The notes under the pieces were generated by a model that was not told where the DNA came from, ran no database searches, and saw nothing but the letters and a program-made list of their open reading frames with translations. Made by a program: the position numbers and the translations under genes. Below are positions 1-9,493 of a stretch of DNA of 64,000 bases, in pieces; the first letter of the stretch is position 1; each line of letters begins with the position of its first letter. This DNA is from Paroedura picta. Taxonomy: Eukaryota > Chordata > Lepidosauria > Squamata > Gekkonidae. The stretch spans positions 78,758,941 to 78,822,940 of the forward strand of contig NC_135377.1 of NCBI RefSeq assembly GCF_049243985.1, read 5' to 3'.

Positions 1-235
1 GAGTCTCAAAGTGGTTTACAAACACCTTTTCCCTTCGTCTTCCCACAGTAAACAACCTGTGAGGTATGTGGGGTTGTGAGAGATCTGAGAGAACTGGGAA
101 TGGGCCGCAGTGACCCAGCAGGCTTCAGGTGTTTCAAAGCAGTTTCCCATCGCCTTCCTCTCCCCATAGCAGACTCCCCATGAGGAAGGTGGGGTAGAGA
201 GCCGCACTTGGCAACCCTAAGAGGAAGACTCTCTG
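1..235 (-). repeat. tRNA-derived SINE, reverse orientation, partial and diverged
   Basis: Reads as the reverse complement of the 3' body of the SINE seen at 13599 and elsewhere. It starts with GAGTCTCAAAG and contains the half about the bracketed-gel-like motif CTTCCTCTCCCCATAGCAGA that recurs in other reverse copies. The body appears to be present about twice (1-130 and 130-235). A close relative with the same doubled structure is at 46898-47170. The copy is cut by the window edge. Confidence 0.6.
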
Positions 236-414
236 TGCACAGCAGTCTTGACCTTAGTCAGGGTTATGCACACCTAGGTAGTGTGGAATTCCAGAAGATG
301 AATTTAAACCAGTCTGGCAACCTTACCTCCTCTCTGCAATGTTTTCTTGACCTGAATTAGGTCAGGGGGTGCTAGGTAGCTGTGGGGGCATTACACAATT
401 TTGAGGCCCTACTT
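236..414. other. Flank of the Harbinger insertion, nothing recognised
   Basis: Mixed-composition sequence between the SINE remnant and the transposon target site. I see no coding signal or repeat family here. Confidence 0.4.
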
Positions 415-417
415 TCA

Positions 418-431
418 GGGCCATTTCGCAC
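418..431 (+). repeat. Harbinger left terminal inverted repeat
   Basis: GGGCCATTTCGCAC is the exact reverse complement of 7918-7931. The preceding TCA (415-417) is repeated after the right end. Confidence 0.93.
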
Positions 432-924
432 GGCTTCAAAGTAGCAGGATGGTTGCCAATTGGAAACGCTACAAATTTGCCATAACCCACGACGTCGTAC
501 ACAATCTGCAACAGTCCTGCAACCGACCCGCAAAAAGCGCTTCGTTGTAGCGCTTCTAGGGGAATCCAGAAAACTGGATTCACCCTCCGGATAGCGATAC
601 ACTCCTGCAACCAATCTGCAACAGTAGCGCCACAGACTTGTGCGTTACCATTGTTGCGGTTTCTTCAAAGTCCCTCCTCCCGAGCCTTTCCTCCTAACTT
701 CCGGCGAACTGTCCGCCATCTTTTTTCTCCGAGCGAGCAGGGATCTACGAGGCAACGAGACAGCGACTGGCTTTCAAGCAAGATCACTTTCTGAAATTCT
801 GCCCGGACACCACAATAGTTTTCCAAAAGCACAGTGGCACACACCGTCACGTTCCAAACATTTGCCCATAGCTTAAAACCCCGTCTACCGTAGGCCAGTA
901 CTAGCGGAGTCAACGTACGGGGAT
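432..924. other. Harbinger left subterminal region shared with its MITEs
   Basis: Non-coding. About 490-640 holds a block with CACAATCTGCAACAGTCCTG and a small palindrome around AAGCGCTTCGTTGTAGCGCTT. The same block occurs inverted at about 21617-21760 and in the same orientation at about 42965-43100. Retention in deletion derivatives suggests it is needed for recognition of the ends. Confidence 0.7.
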
Positions 925-1412
925 CATTTTTAAAAACTTTCCTCTGAGCGTGCCAACGAACGTTCGCCGCTCGCAGGCTCCTGTTTAGATTACTGGGGTT
1001 CAATAGATATGATTCGAGGTGATTTCAAGAGGGGCGGTTTATGTGTAGTGGGTCTTTGTGTGGTTCCGGGTGCGTGGTTGTGCTTGGGTGCGGACAACCC
1101 CTTCCATCGGCGGCTAGACCTCCGGCAAGCGGAGTCGCCGTCCGCCGTTCATTTTAAAAAAACTTTCAGCTGAGCGTGCCAACGAACGTTCACCGCTCGC
1201 AGTCTCCAGTTTAGCTTACAGGGGTTCAATAGAAATGATTCTAGCATGAGGGGCGGTTTATGTGTAGTGGGTCTTTGTGTGGTTCCGGGTGCGTGGTTGT
1301 GCTTGGGTGCGGACAACCCCTTCCATCGGCGGCTAGACCTCCGGCAAGCGGAGTCGCCGTCCGCCGTTCATTTTAAAAAACTGTCCGCTGAGCGTGCCAA
1401 CGAACGTTCGCC
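925..1412 (+). repeat. Subterminal tandem repeat, about 219-bp unit, about 2.2 copies
   Basis: The motif GGGCGGTTTATGTGTAGTGG starts at 1032 and again at 1251, a period of 219. The motif GAGCGTGCCAACGAACGTTC occurs three times (near 943, 1164 and 1390). The two complete units are nearly identical. The block lies between the left end and the first gene, so it could hold binding sites for the Myb-like proteins or act as promoter DNA. This role is inferred from position only. Confidence 0.85.
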
Positions 1413-1815
1413 AGTTACATGTCATTGATTTATGCTTTGGTTGGTGAATATTATTGGGGAACTGTCGCGTACCACTGCAATTGCTCTCGGTTTTACACCG
1501 GCATGCGTTTTTGTAATGGCGGACATCTCACTAAAATGGCTCCCGCTGCATGTTCAAACTGCTCTTCCCGCGTGTGGACGAATCAGCGCATGCGAGAAGT
1601 CAAACAAAAGGCGCTAATCTGGCCATTAGGAGCAGATCCTGTTCCCGCGCGAGGAGTTTTGAACGTGACATGTGACCTAATGTGGCCAATGCCCCTACTG
1701 CCCTCTACCAATCAGGAGCCGGCTAGTCCCTTTGTCTTTGTGTGCGGGAAGGTATATGATCCGTTGCACCCTGCACCTCGCACCACCATTTTGCTCAGCT
1801 ACTAGCGAAAGCAAC

Positions 1816-4012
1816 ATGGAATCCTCTTCTCAAGCCTCGTCCGTCCCTGCAACCGGCCGTGGCCCAACTTGGAGGGACGCGGAGATCAGGGACCTGATCG
1901 CGATTTTCTCGGAGGAGAAAATCCAGGACGCGTTCCAGTCCTCTCACAGAAATAGGGAGGTCTTCGAACAAGTGGCCATTAAGATGCGTGCCCTGGGCCA
2001 CAACAGGACCGGCCTTGAATGCCGGTCGAAGACCAAAACAATGAGGGCGGAGTACATGCGTGCCGTGAACCATAATAAGGGTTCCGGCAACGAAAAGGTT
2101 ACCTGCCCCTACTTCGAGGAGCAGCGCCAGCTGTACGGAGACGGGGAAGGAGCCGGCAGGCCGAAGCGCGTCGGGAGGAGCCTTAAGGTGGTTCGGAAGC
2201 CGGCTGCCCCGGTCGAGGAACCACCCGCTGAGGAGGATCCCGGCGAGGGAACCTCGTCCAGCTTTCGGCCTCCACCCCCCGTCCAGCAACGACCAGCGGA
2301 ATTGGTCACGGTGGACCTGATGGCCATCGCTCCTGGGGAGCCGGAGGAGGTTCCTGAGCAAACGCCCCTTGCCTCCGGTAAGTAATTTTCTTTTTATTTT
2401 ATATTTTATTGTTTTTATATTGAGCAAATGTGTGTTCTGACGTTTGGGGATCGTTTTCTCGTGTGTTCGTTGCTACGCATAATATGATAGGATGTTTGTG
2501 GATTGCTTTGGGTGGCTTTTTAAAACGGTTGTGTTTAAACAACTACCCAAACAGTTTTGCAGCATGCCTCAGCCATAGGCCTTCTGCAGCGCTCTAGCCA
2601 CTACTTTGGGACCTTGATGTGTGGTTCAGGTTGTGTGCTTGCTCCTTTTTCACCATTGTATGCCTTGTGTTCGTTGCAACGCATGCTATGCTTGGATGTT
2701 TGTGGATTGCTTTGGGTGGCTTTTTAAAACGGTTGTGTTTAAACAACAACCCAAACAGTTTTGTTGCATGCCTCAGCCATAGGCCTTCTGCAGTGCTCTA
2801 GCCACTTCTTTGGGAGCTTGCTGTGTGGTTCAGGTTGTATGCTTGCTCCTTTTTCACTATTTTCTGCTCTTGTCCACAGAGACACAGATGCCTGGGACGG
2901 TGGTCCTAGAGTCCCCTGCAGCAGTAGCAGAGGACAGTGATTCTGGGGCGTCCACAAATGTTGGTAAGTATCAGTTGCAATAAGGGGGGGGGGTTAACTG
3001 CTTTGTGCTTTTCTGTTTGTGCAGGGCAGCAGCACTTCCAAGAGACAGAAGATAGTCCCTCAACGTTGCTGCTTTAGGGTTTGAAGCTTGGTTTGCCACA
3101 CTTTGGTCCTTAATCATGTTCTTTGTTCCCTTTTTTCAGATTTCATACCCGGGACACAGGAGGAGGAGGAGCGTGGGGTGGCTGGACCTCCTGCCCTGCG
3201 CAGGCGGATACAGATACAAGATGGTGAGCGTGCATGAACTGTTCCTTTCGAGCCATGGCTGCAGGACAATGTCTGTGTGCAATAACTGTGTGCTTCCTTT
3301 TCATTTTTGTGCTCCCCTGGCATTGTTCTGAGTCTTGGTTTAACATGTAACCAAGACAGGCCACCATGGGCAAACAAACAATAACCGCGTGCTCCCCTGG
3401 CATTGTTCTGAGTCTTGGTTTAACAATATGTGACCAAGAAAGGCCACCATGTGCACCAGGGTGGGTTTTGACTGTCTCGTTGTTACTAACAGTTCTTTTT
3501 CTCTTTTTTTGCCAACAGAGGTCCTTTCTGAAGACGACGAGCCAGCTGGCTCACCACCCAGGGGCGCTCTCCCGGCTGAGGAGAGGCTGGCCAGGGAACG
3601 CGGCAGGCTGCGGCGCGTCTCCGTCCTCACTAGTGTGGGAGAAAGGATCCTGGAGCACTGCCAGGAGGAGTCCAGGCGTGCAGCTGCTGCAGACCAGGCG
3701 ATGCTCTCCCTCGTGGCCCAGGAGGGCAAAAAATTCCGTGCCATCCTTAGAGATTCGAACAACTCACTACGCGAAAGCGTGGAGGAAGTTCGAATGATAA
3801 GGAGGCTGATGGAGAGGGCGGTCGCGGTTATGGAGGCGGCCCCCCCTCCTCAGATTACAGTGAACGTCCCCCCCCCCAACCCACACCCCCCCCACTACCT
3901 CCAGCACCCACCCCACCCCCCCCACCACCTCCAGCACCCACCCCACCCACCCCCTCTCAGAATGCCGCGACCCAAACGAGAAGGAGGACTGTTCTCGGGA
4001 AGAGAGTCGTGA
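1816..4012 (+). CDS. Harbinger Myb/SANT-like (trihelix) DNA-binding protein, gene 1, four exons
   Basis: The proposed exons are 1816-2377, 2880-2963, 3140-3223 and 3519-4012. Each intron starts GT and ends AG with good donors (GTAAGT, GTAAGT, GTGAGC) and pyrimidine-rich acceptors. All introns are phase 1, and the joined frame (1224 nt, 407 residues) is open. Residues about 16-105 form a trihelix-type Myb/SANT domain with RGPTWRDAEIRDLIAIF, then a second helix pair and a CPYFEE end. This is the domain found in Harbinger partner proteins that bind transposon ends. An acidic, proline-rich linker follows, then a helical region (exon 4: EERLARERGRLRR to MIRRLMERAVAVME) and a Pro/His-rich tract. 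After the C-rich run at about 3840-3960, another frame gives a basic tail (QNAATQTRRRTVLGKRVVKP) ending at 4041. The tract length may therefore be one or two bases off. The start at 1816 is the first ATG just upstream of the domain. Confidence 0.82.
2462..2863 (+). repeat. Tandem duplication inside intron 1 of gene 1
   Basis: About 200 bp is present twice. GGATGTTTGTGGATTGCTTT starts near 2490 and again near 2692, a period of about 202, and the similarity runs through TTGCTCCTTTTTCACYATT in both. The second copy ends just before the exon 2 acceptor. It is a local duplication with no coding content. Confidence 0.85.
3309..3460 (+). repeat. 80-bp tandem duplication inside intron 3 of gene 1
   Basis: GTGCTCCCCTGGCATTGTTC occurs at 3309 and 3389, followed in both by TGAGTCTTGGTTTAACA and then AGGCCACCATG. 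The period is 80. It is intronic. Confidence 0.85.
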
Positions 4013-4086
4013 AACCCGCGGACAAGTTCTCCCCCTCCTAGTTTGGGCCATTTTGTCTGTTTATCTGTGTTTGCTGTTTTCTGTTC

Positions 4087-4092
4087 AATAAA
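4087..4092 (+). promoter_or_regulatory. Polyadenylation signal AATAAA for gene 1
   Basis: AATAAA lies 75 bases after the first stop and 46 after the alternative stop at 4041. A TG-rich stretch follows (TCTGTCTCTGTGT), as expected downstream of a cleavage site. Confidence 0.6.
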
Positions 4093-4276
4093 GTTTATGT
4101 TTTTGACTCTGTCTCTGTGTACCCTCTCTAGTGATTGTGCCAATTCTGGCACCGTTGTGTGGGTTAGAGGTTGGAGGGTGTTTTAAAGGTTAAAGGTGTC
4201 TTAGGAGTTTGGGGTGAAAGGTGTGCGAGTGTAAGGAGTCACACTGGAGTCTTTTTCAGGAAATTTACAACAACAT

Positions 4277-4282
4277 TTTATT
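4277..4282 (-). promoter_or_regulatory. Polyadenylation signal AATAAA for gene 2
   Basis: TTTATT on + reads AATAAA on -, about 190 bases after the gene 2 stop. Genes 1 and 2 converge, and their signals are about 190 bp apart. Confidence 0.55.
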
Positions 4283-4473
4283 TTCAGAAACAGTTTAACA
4301 GGGGAAAAAAACAAGGGAATGTAACTTGGACCCCCCCACCACCACCACCACCCTCCAAGAAAGCCAACTTTTTTTTAACAAATTCAAATATTTAACAGGG
4401 ATAGAAAAATGGGCAAAGTAACTGGGAACCCCCCCAACACCCCCCACCCCAAAACACAAAAAGTAAACAAAAC

Positions 4474-5649
4474 TTAGGTCCCACCGCTCCCCTCCCCAGC
4501 CCCTTCCAGCTCCCTCACTCTCCTGCACAACCATCCCATGGTCCCCCGCACTTTGCGGCGGAAGAGGTCTTCGTCCTCCTTCTTCTTAACTGTGTGGGGA
4601 GGGAGAAAAAGTACACATTAGTGCCAGACATATTTTCCAATTTTTTTTAGTTTACATGCATACACTTTTTGGTGGCCGTAACCACAGTGTGAGAAGAGTT
4701 GGGCAGTGGGGAACATAACCTACGTTCTTCCGCCTCCCTCTGCTGCCTTTGCTGCTGTAACTCCCCTTTGAGGTCTGCCACTTCAGCCTCTAAGGCAGCC
4801 ACCCTGGCCTCCATTGCACGCAGCCTTGCCTCCATAGTTTCTGCTATAGAAATCAAACAAAGAATTTAATAGCACTTAAAATGGAGGCATCACAGCAGGC
4901 TCCCATATTGCTCCATGGGGGAACACACACATGGGTCTCCCGCACAGACATAAAACTCTCACCTGCAGCCTGTCCCGAGGTGGAAGGTCCCTCTTCCTCC
5001 CCCTCCTCAAGCTCAGGTGCTTTTGCCATCTTGGATGGTGATTGTGTGGCTGGGCAAAGAAAAAGAGAAATCATAATTAAAAGCACACAAACCAGAGATG
5101 AAACACAGCTGGTAGACACACCACAGTTAGAGTCAAAGCGCATAACCAAAGTGGTTCTACACAGTACTGGCGGGCTAAGTCAGAGGGGGTTGACAGCATC
5201 TAAGTACTTTCTCGAATTGCATTGGGGACAGTAGGGGAAAGAGGCAGCTAGTCATGCCATGCATGTTTAAGGGCAAAACACAACGAGGGCAGCACTTACC
5301 CATATGCCTCCTCATTTCCAGGGGGGGCTTCCCAGCCTTCTCCCATATTTTCACCATCTGGTCGTGGAAGACCGTCCTGCCGCTTGGCTGCGGGACCCCC
5401 CCCCCCCCCCCACTGCTCCAGACTGTTGAGGAAGTCCAGCTTCACTCGCTTAAATTTTGTCCGGACCTGCTCCCAGGTCCGGACATAGCCCCTCTCCCTC
5501 AGCTTCGATGCCAACACCAGGTAAGCACCCTTGGTGTGGCAGTGGGTGCTGGCCATAAGGCGGCCAACACTTTTCGAATGGAGAACAAGCTCCAGAAGTG
5601 CCTCAGCCTCGGCGCGCTGCCAGAAGGAGCCCTTCCGTGGCTTCGGCAT
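4474..5649 (-). CDS. Harbinger second Myb/SANT-like (trihelix) protein with coiled-coil tail, gene 2, four exons
   Basis: The proposed exons on - are 5649-5300, 5049-4963, 4843-4724 and 4589-4474, with GT/AG borders and phase-1 introns throughout. Exon 1 begins MPKPRKGSFWQRAEAEALLE and carries a trihelix domain to about residue 75 (VRTWEQVRTKFKRVKLDF). A run of about 15 G follows (5397-5411 on the complement). Read straight through, it leads to a frame ending at the exon border. The neighbouring frame (DQMVKIWEKAGKPPLEMRR) instead joins exon 2 in phase. The exon sum is 673 nt, so one extra base in the G run explains the mismatch. Exon 3 is a heptad coiled coil (MEARLRAMEARVAALEAEV). Exon 4 is basic then short (KKKEDEDLFRRKVRGTMGWL), with stop TAA at 4476-4474. 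Its function is probably end binding or nuclear import together with the transposase, but how it divides work with gene 1 is unknown. Confidence 0.75.
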
Positions 5650-6001
5650 CTTCGGAATGACGGTTAGGGAACGAACGTGCGTTGCTCCGATCGACCACCC
5701 CTATTTTAAATGTATCAAAGCTGCCCACCAATAAAATTATTCCTTGGAACATAAGTGGATTGATCCTCCGGTTTGACAGGGGTCGCCAATACTTCCTGGC
5801 TACCCGCCTCCCCGAACTTTCCCCGTTCAGCGCTTCCGTATTGTGTGTGTCAATTTCAGTGGGGAGTTAGCATTTAGGGCTGTCAAAGTGCTTTTCTACC
5901 AGAGAATCCCCGTTTTTTTGCAGGCAAAGTACACAAACCGCACAAGACAAGGTTAAGCAAAGAACACCAAACTTTATTCAACAACAGAGTGGGAAAAACA
6001 A
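5650..6001. other. Interval between gene 2 start and transposase stop
   Basis: It holds the likely promoter of gene 2 and the 3' UTR of the transposase gene. TTTATT at 5973-5978 reads AATAAA on -, 25-30 bases after the transposase stop, and is the likely polyadenylation signal. I see no clear TATA box. Confidence 0.55.
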
Positions 6002-7462
6002 TTAAACACGCCTCCTGTTTCTGTAGATGTGGGTGGCTATGGCGTCCCGAACCTTGCACCCCTCAGCATAGATCCTTTTTCTCCTTGCTTCAGGGATGTC
6101 TTGAGTGTCCTCAAGGACCACAGGATCAGGTTCATCCACAGGGAAGGGGATGTTATGTCCCTTGTCCTCGCATATGTTGTGCAAAATGACACACGCGATG
6201 ATCAGCGGAGTCACATTGTCTATATGCACATGGAGTCGGGACATCAGGCAACGGAACCGGGACTTCAGACGTCCAAAGGCACGCTCCACTACATTCCTTG
6301 CCCGGGAGTGACTGAGGTTGTAGTGGCTCTGCACGTCTGTCCTTGGCCGCTTGTAGGGAGTCATGAGCCAGCGTCGTAATGGGTAGGCTCCGTCACCGAG
6401 CACCAACGCCGGCACACGCACGCCCTCAATGGTGGCGGTGGGGTTTCCTGGAACAAAGACCCCTTCGTCCATGGCTTTCCTGAGGTTGGATTCCCTGAAA
6501 ACAAGGGCATCATGCCTCCTGCCACTCCACCCCACCTCGGCATCGATAAACCGTCCGGAGAAGTCCACAGTTCCTTGCAGGAGAACAGAACAAAAGTCCT
6601 TCCTGTTACCGTACTCCTTTATGCTTCCCCCGGGGGCACGGATAGGGATGTGGCTTCCATCGACGGCCGCAAAACAATGCGGGAATCCAAGCCTGGCAAA
6701 CCCGTCCATACTCTGGAATAAGGGAAAGAAAAGAATATAAGCCATGGCAAGTCAGCGTGGGGTGTATCGCGTCTTCGTTGCTGACCTGTCAAACAAGAAA
6801 AAAATTTTAAAGGGCAAAGGGGATCGAATGACACTCACCGCTCCAAGCCGGTCTCCGAGGCACACGACTTTGCTGAACAATTCCGCCTCCATGGCGAGGC
6901 AGAACTCCTTAAGGATATCGCCAACCGTAGTGACTCCGAGTCCGAATTGCTGGGCTACTGTCCGGAAGTACTGAGGGGTTGCCAAGTACCACAATGCGAC
7001 CGCTACCCTTTTTTCCACTGGCACGGGTCGCCGCATGCCAGTGACTTGCCTCTCCATGCGTCCACGTAGAGCCTCCACGAGTTCAAAAAATGTCCCCCTA
7101 GACATTCTAAAGTTGGCAATCCAGTGGTCATCATCCCAGCGAGCCCACACAAAATTTTCCCACCAGTCAGAGGATCTTTCGTCCGCCCAGAACCGGGGGG
7201 GGAACCGGACCTCTGCCAGAGCTTGCCAGTGCCTCTTTGCCGCCATGGTTGCCCGTTGAGAACGTCTTGTGCTGCTGGTCATCGCTCTGGCAATACGTTC
7301 TCGGTATTCCTCTGAAGCAGCCCTCCTATGCTGCACAGTGGTGCGGATACGCTGGACCAACGCAATCATCCGAGCCAACAATTGAACAATAATCCTCTCC
7401 ATTGCAACGTTAACCTGTGCTGCGGGCAGTAGGCTACGCAAACAAAGAGAGGCCGACCGCAT
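6002..7462 (-). CDS. Harbinger DDE transposase (HARBI1-like), two exons, intact frame
   Basis: The exons on - are 7462-6839 (624 nt) and 6712-6002 (711 nt). The intron has donor GTGAGT and acceptor TTATTCCAG and is phase 0, so the product is 444 residues. The N-terminal half holds a helix-turn-helix-like segment (VEKRVAVALWYLATPQYFRT, VAQQFGLGVTTVGDILKEFC). The C-terminal half is a DDE_Tnp_4-type nuclease core. The first Asp is in AAVDGSHIPIRAPGG, the second in LVLGDGAYPLRRWLMTPY, and the Glu in NVVERAFGRLKSRFR, followed by IIACVILHNICED, a typical end of this family. All three catalytic residues are present and there is no stop. Later Met codons (residues 20 and 61) are alternative starts. 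It cuts and joins the transposon at TWA-like trinucleotides and normally needs a Myb-like partner from the same element. Confidence 0.93.
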
Positions 7463-7917
7463 GTCTGCCCAGGTGCATATAAGCAGGTAACCTGTGGGCG
7501 TGTACTGTGGGCGGGGATTAACCTTTCAAACATATCAATGCATCAACCTCTGGTTCATAGAAAACAATAGAAAACACGTTCCAAGGGCGCCAATGATTTG
7601 ACGATAACGCGTTGCTACGGGTTTCCCAAGGTTTTTAAAAAAAAAGGGGGACCCCGACAAGTCCGGCTTTAGGGTCGAGGTCAAAGGTGTGCCCGCAGTT
7701 TGATTGACGGGCACGGGAGGCCAGAAGCGCTAAAAAGGGACCTCCTTTGTAGCGAAAAGACGGAGAACCGGAAGCCTGTGGGTTACGAAAGTGACGAGAA
7801 GTGAAAGTGCTAAATTCCGCAAAAACCGCAGCTGTGCGTTACGGGCACAGCTAGTTACATTTCGCTAGTTGAAGTAGCGATTTCGCTAACAGCAACCAAA
7901 TGGCAACTTTGAGCTCT
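7463..7917. other. Harbinger right subterminal non-coding region
   Basis: It contains the likely transposase promoter and a terminal block (about 7560-7860: TTTTTAAAAAAAAAGG, CTCCTTTGTAGC, GTGGGTTACGAAAG) that is mirrored in the right part of the MITE at 42895-43796. It ends in the terminal repeat. Confidence 0.6.
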
Positions 7918-7931
7918 GTGCGAAATGGCCC
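7918..7931 (-). repeat. Harbinger right terminal inverted repeat
   Basis: GTGCGAAATGGCCC pairs with 418-431 over all 14 bases. The following TCA at 7932-7934 completes the target duplication. Confidence 0.93.
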
Positions 7932-7934
7932 TCA

Positions 7935-8265
7935 GACTTCAAGGAATATGTTCAGACCAGGGACAGCCAAACTCCAGGTGGGGCCTGGAATTGCTGTTCA
8001 TCTCCAGACTAGTTTACAGATAGAGGGGAAATAAGATGTTCTTCAAGCAGGACTGGAATGGAGCCAAACATTTTAAGCTTCATTGTTTGATCAGTTAGGA
8101 TTGTATTACAGGAGACAATCCTGGAGCTTTTGTGAATCACTGGTCACCTGTTCAGATACTTCTTTGGGAAGAAAGTCTGGCCTTTTCCAGAGCCAGGATA
8201 TTTTTGGTGCTTCCATGTCCCTTCCTTGACTGGTGAATACCATAGTGTGTGACAGCAAAACTAAT
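7935..8265. other. Right flank of the Harbinger element, nothing recognised
   Basis: Unique-looking sequence without a coding signal. No repeat family was recognised by eye. Confidence 0.4.
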
Positions 8266-8345
8266 AGATTATGGAATGGGTGAGGGCTAATAATCTAAAA
8301 TTTAATCCTGGCAAAACAGAGAAGCTACTGATGGTGGTTGGGGAG
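8266..8345 (+). mobile_element. L2 LINE fragment (reverse transcriptase motif)
   Basis: On + the sequence reads LKFNPGKTEKLLMVVG, the L2-type motif that precedes the last part of the reverse transcriptase domain (usually LN..KTEVLLVG). Only about 80 bp can be recognised, so this is a heavily eroded fragment. Confidence 0.65.
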
Positions 8346-8454
8346 ATTTGCCTTTTAATGTAACTTTAGCCTGCTTTTTGCAAGTATGCATGGTTTCATT
8401 TCACTTATTCTGCCTGCTTATCCTTAAATTGGCTCTCAAGGAAAACTGTACATC

Positions 8455-8700
8455 CAATTCACACGTATTTATTTATTCAAAACACAGCTAAACATTTCTT
8501 CTGGGTAACTTGGACCCAGGGTAGTTTACAACAGTAAAACATCTACAAATACCATTCTAAATTTTTAAAAAAAGATTTAAAACAACCAGTAAAAAAACAT
8601 TAAAATATTTCAAGAGATAAATGTTTCAAGACTAGGGTTAATTTGGGGGCTAGCCTAAATGTAGCTTTAAAATTGAGTCTGGGTTCCTAAACCTTCCTAG
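8455..8700 (-). repeat. Probable LINE 3' tail, diverged
   Basis: TTTATTTATTCAAAACACAG followed by GGGTAGTTTACAACAGTAAAAC resembles the reversed 3' end of L2-like elements seen again at 27235, 33236 and 56350. It is A-rich on the far side. Confidence 0.4.
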
Positions 8701-9334
8701 ATAACTTCCAGGTGACCCATGCTGGCTACCCAGGAGGTGGCATGCTGAGCAACTGGGAGGTAGGAAGTAAGCAGGGGGCTCTGTGGGCGACGGCCTCATC
8801 TAGGAGCCCCTCCCTTGCCACTTAGAAATGCAAGCCAGCAACCGTGCCCTGCATGGGATGTCCAGGGATGGTGCCGTCACTCCGCATCCACACAGCCTCT
8901 TACAGCCATGACAAGGAACAAATGAGACAAAAAGCAAAAATAATACAACATAATATATTTGACAACTAACAATACAATGAGGGTGGGACGGGTGGGAAAA
9001 GCCAATGCTGCAGGAAGAGGAGGAGAGGCTGAAAGGGCTTGAGGCAGCCCCTTTTGAACGGGGTAGCCTATCCCGAGCTAAGGTCTCACAGTCAATCCAG
9101 GAGACCTCTCACAGTGGGAGATCCCCTGCCCCTCCACAAGGTGGGAATGGAGCACTGCCATCCAGGGCCCTGCCTTGCCCCATCATCCCTGCACTGCTGC
9201 AATCTGCAATCTGCAGTAAGTTGCAGCTGCATTTCTGTGTCTTGGAAGCGCAATAAACTACCCTTAAGTTTGCTTTTTTTGTTGACGCAGGTACAAAGGT
9301 GAGCCTTCAAGGTGGTTTACCTTTACGTTACAGC
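8701..9334. other. No gene recognised
   Basis: Mostly moderate-GC sequence. Short open frames at 9005-9310 overlap on both strands and show no protein family, so I treat them as chance. Confidence 0.4.
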
Positions 9335-9462
9335 AAAGTCCAGCAGCACCTTAAGCACTGAGACAATTTGTGGCAGGGGAGGAGCTTTCTGAATATCCGA
9401 AGAAGTAAGCAGTGAGTCATCTTCTGCCACAAATTTGGTTTGTCCCTAAGGTGCTCCTGGCC

Positions 9463-9465
<3 letters not shown>
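9335..9465. repeat. Fold-back (MITE-like) repeat
   Basis: AAAGTCCAGCAGCACCTTAAG at the left is mirrored by CTAAGGTGCTCCTGGCCTCT at the right, and AATTTGTGGCAGGGGAGGAG by CTTCTGCCACAAATTTGG. Related half or full fold-backs are at 36117-36250 and 38385-38440. A T run (9471-9493) follows directly. Confidence 0.65.

Positions 9466-9493
<28 letters not shown>

Larger units (their letters stand above)
418..7931. mobile_element. PIF/Harbinger DNA transposon, full length, three genes
   Basis: The ends are inverted: GGGCCATTTCGCAC at 418-431 and GTGCGAAATGGCCC at 7918-7931. They are flanked by the trinucleotide TCA at 415-417 and 7932-7934, a 3-bp target duplication as expected for PIF/Harbinger (usually TWA). 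The element is 7514 bp. Inside are a HARBI1-type DDE transposase and two separate Myb/SANT-like proteins. Left subterminal DNA (about 490-640) and right subterminal DNA (about 7560-7860) match the short relatives at 20937-21822 and 42895-43796. The family pairs a transposase with a Myb-like partner that binds the ends and brings the transposase into the nucleus. A second Myb-like gene is unusual. The transposase frame is open throughout, so the copy looks young. Confidence 0.92.

Noticed and set aside
1795-2427. A 210-codon frame on - opposite exon 1 of gene 1
   Set aside because: Shadow of the real exon. The + frame has a trihelix domain, matching splice sites and phase.
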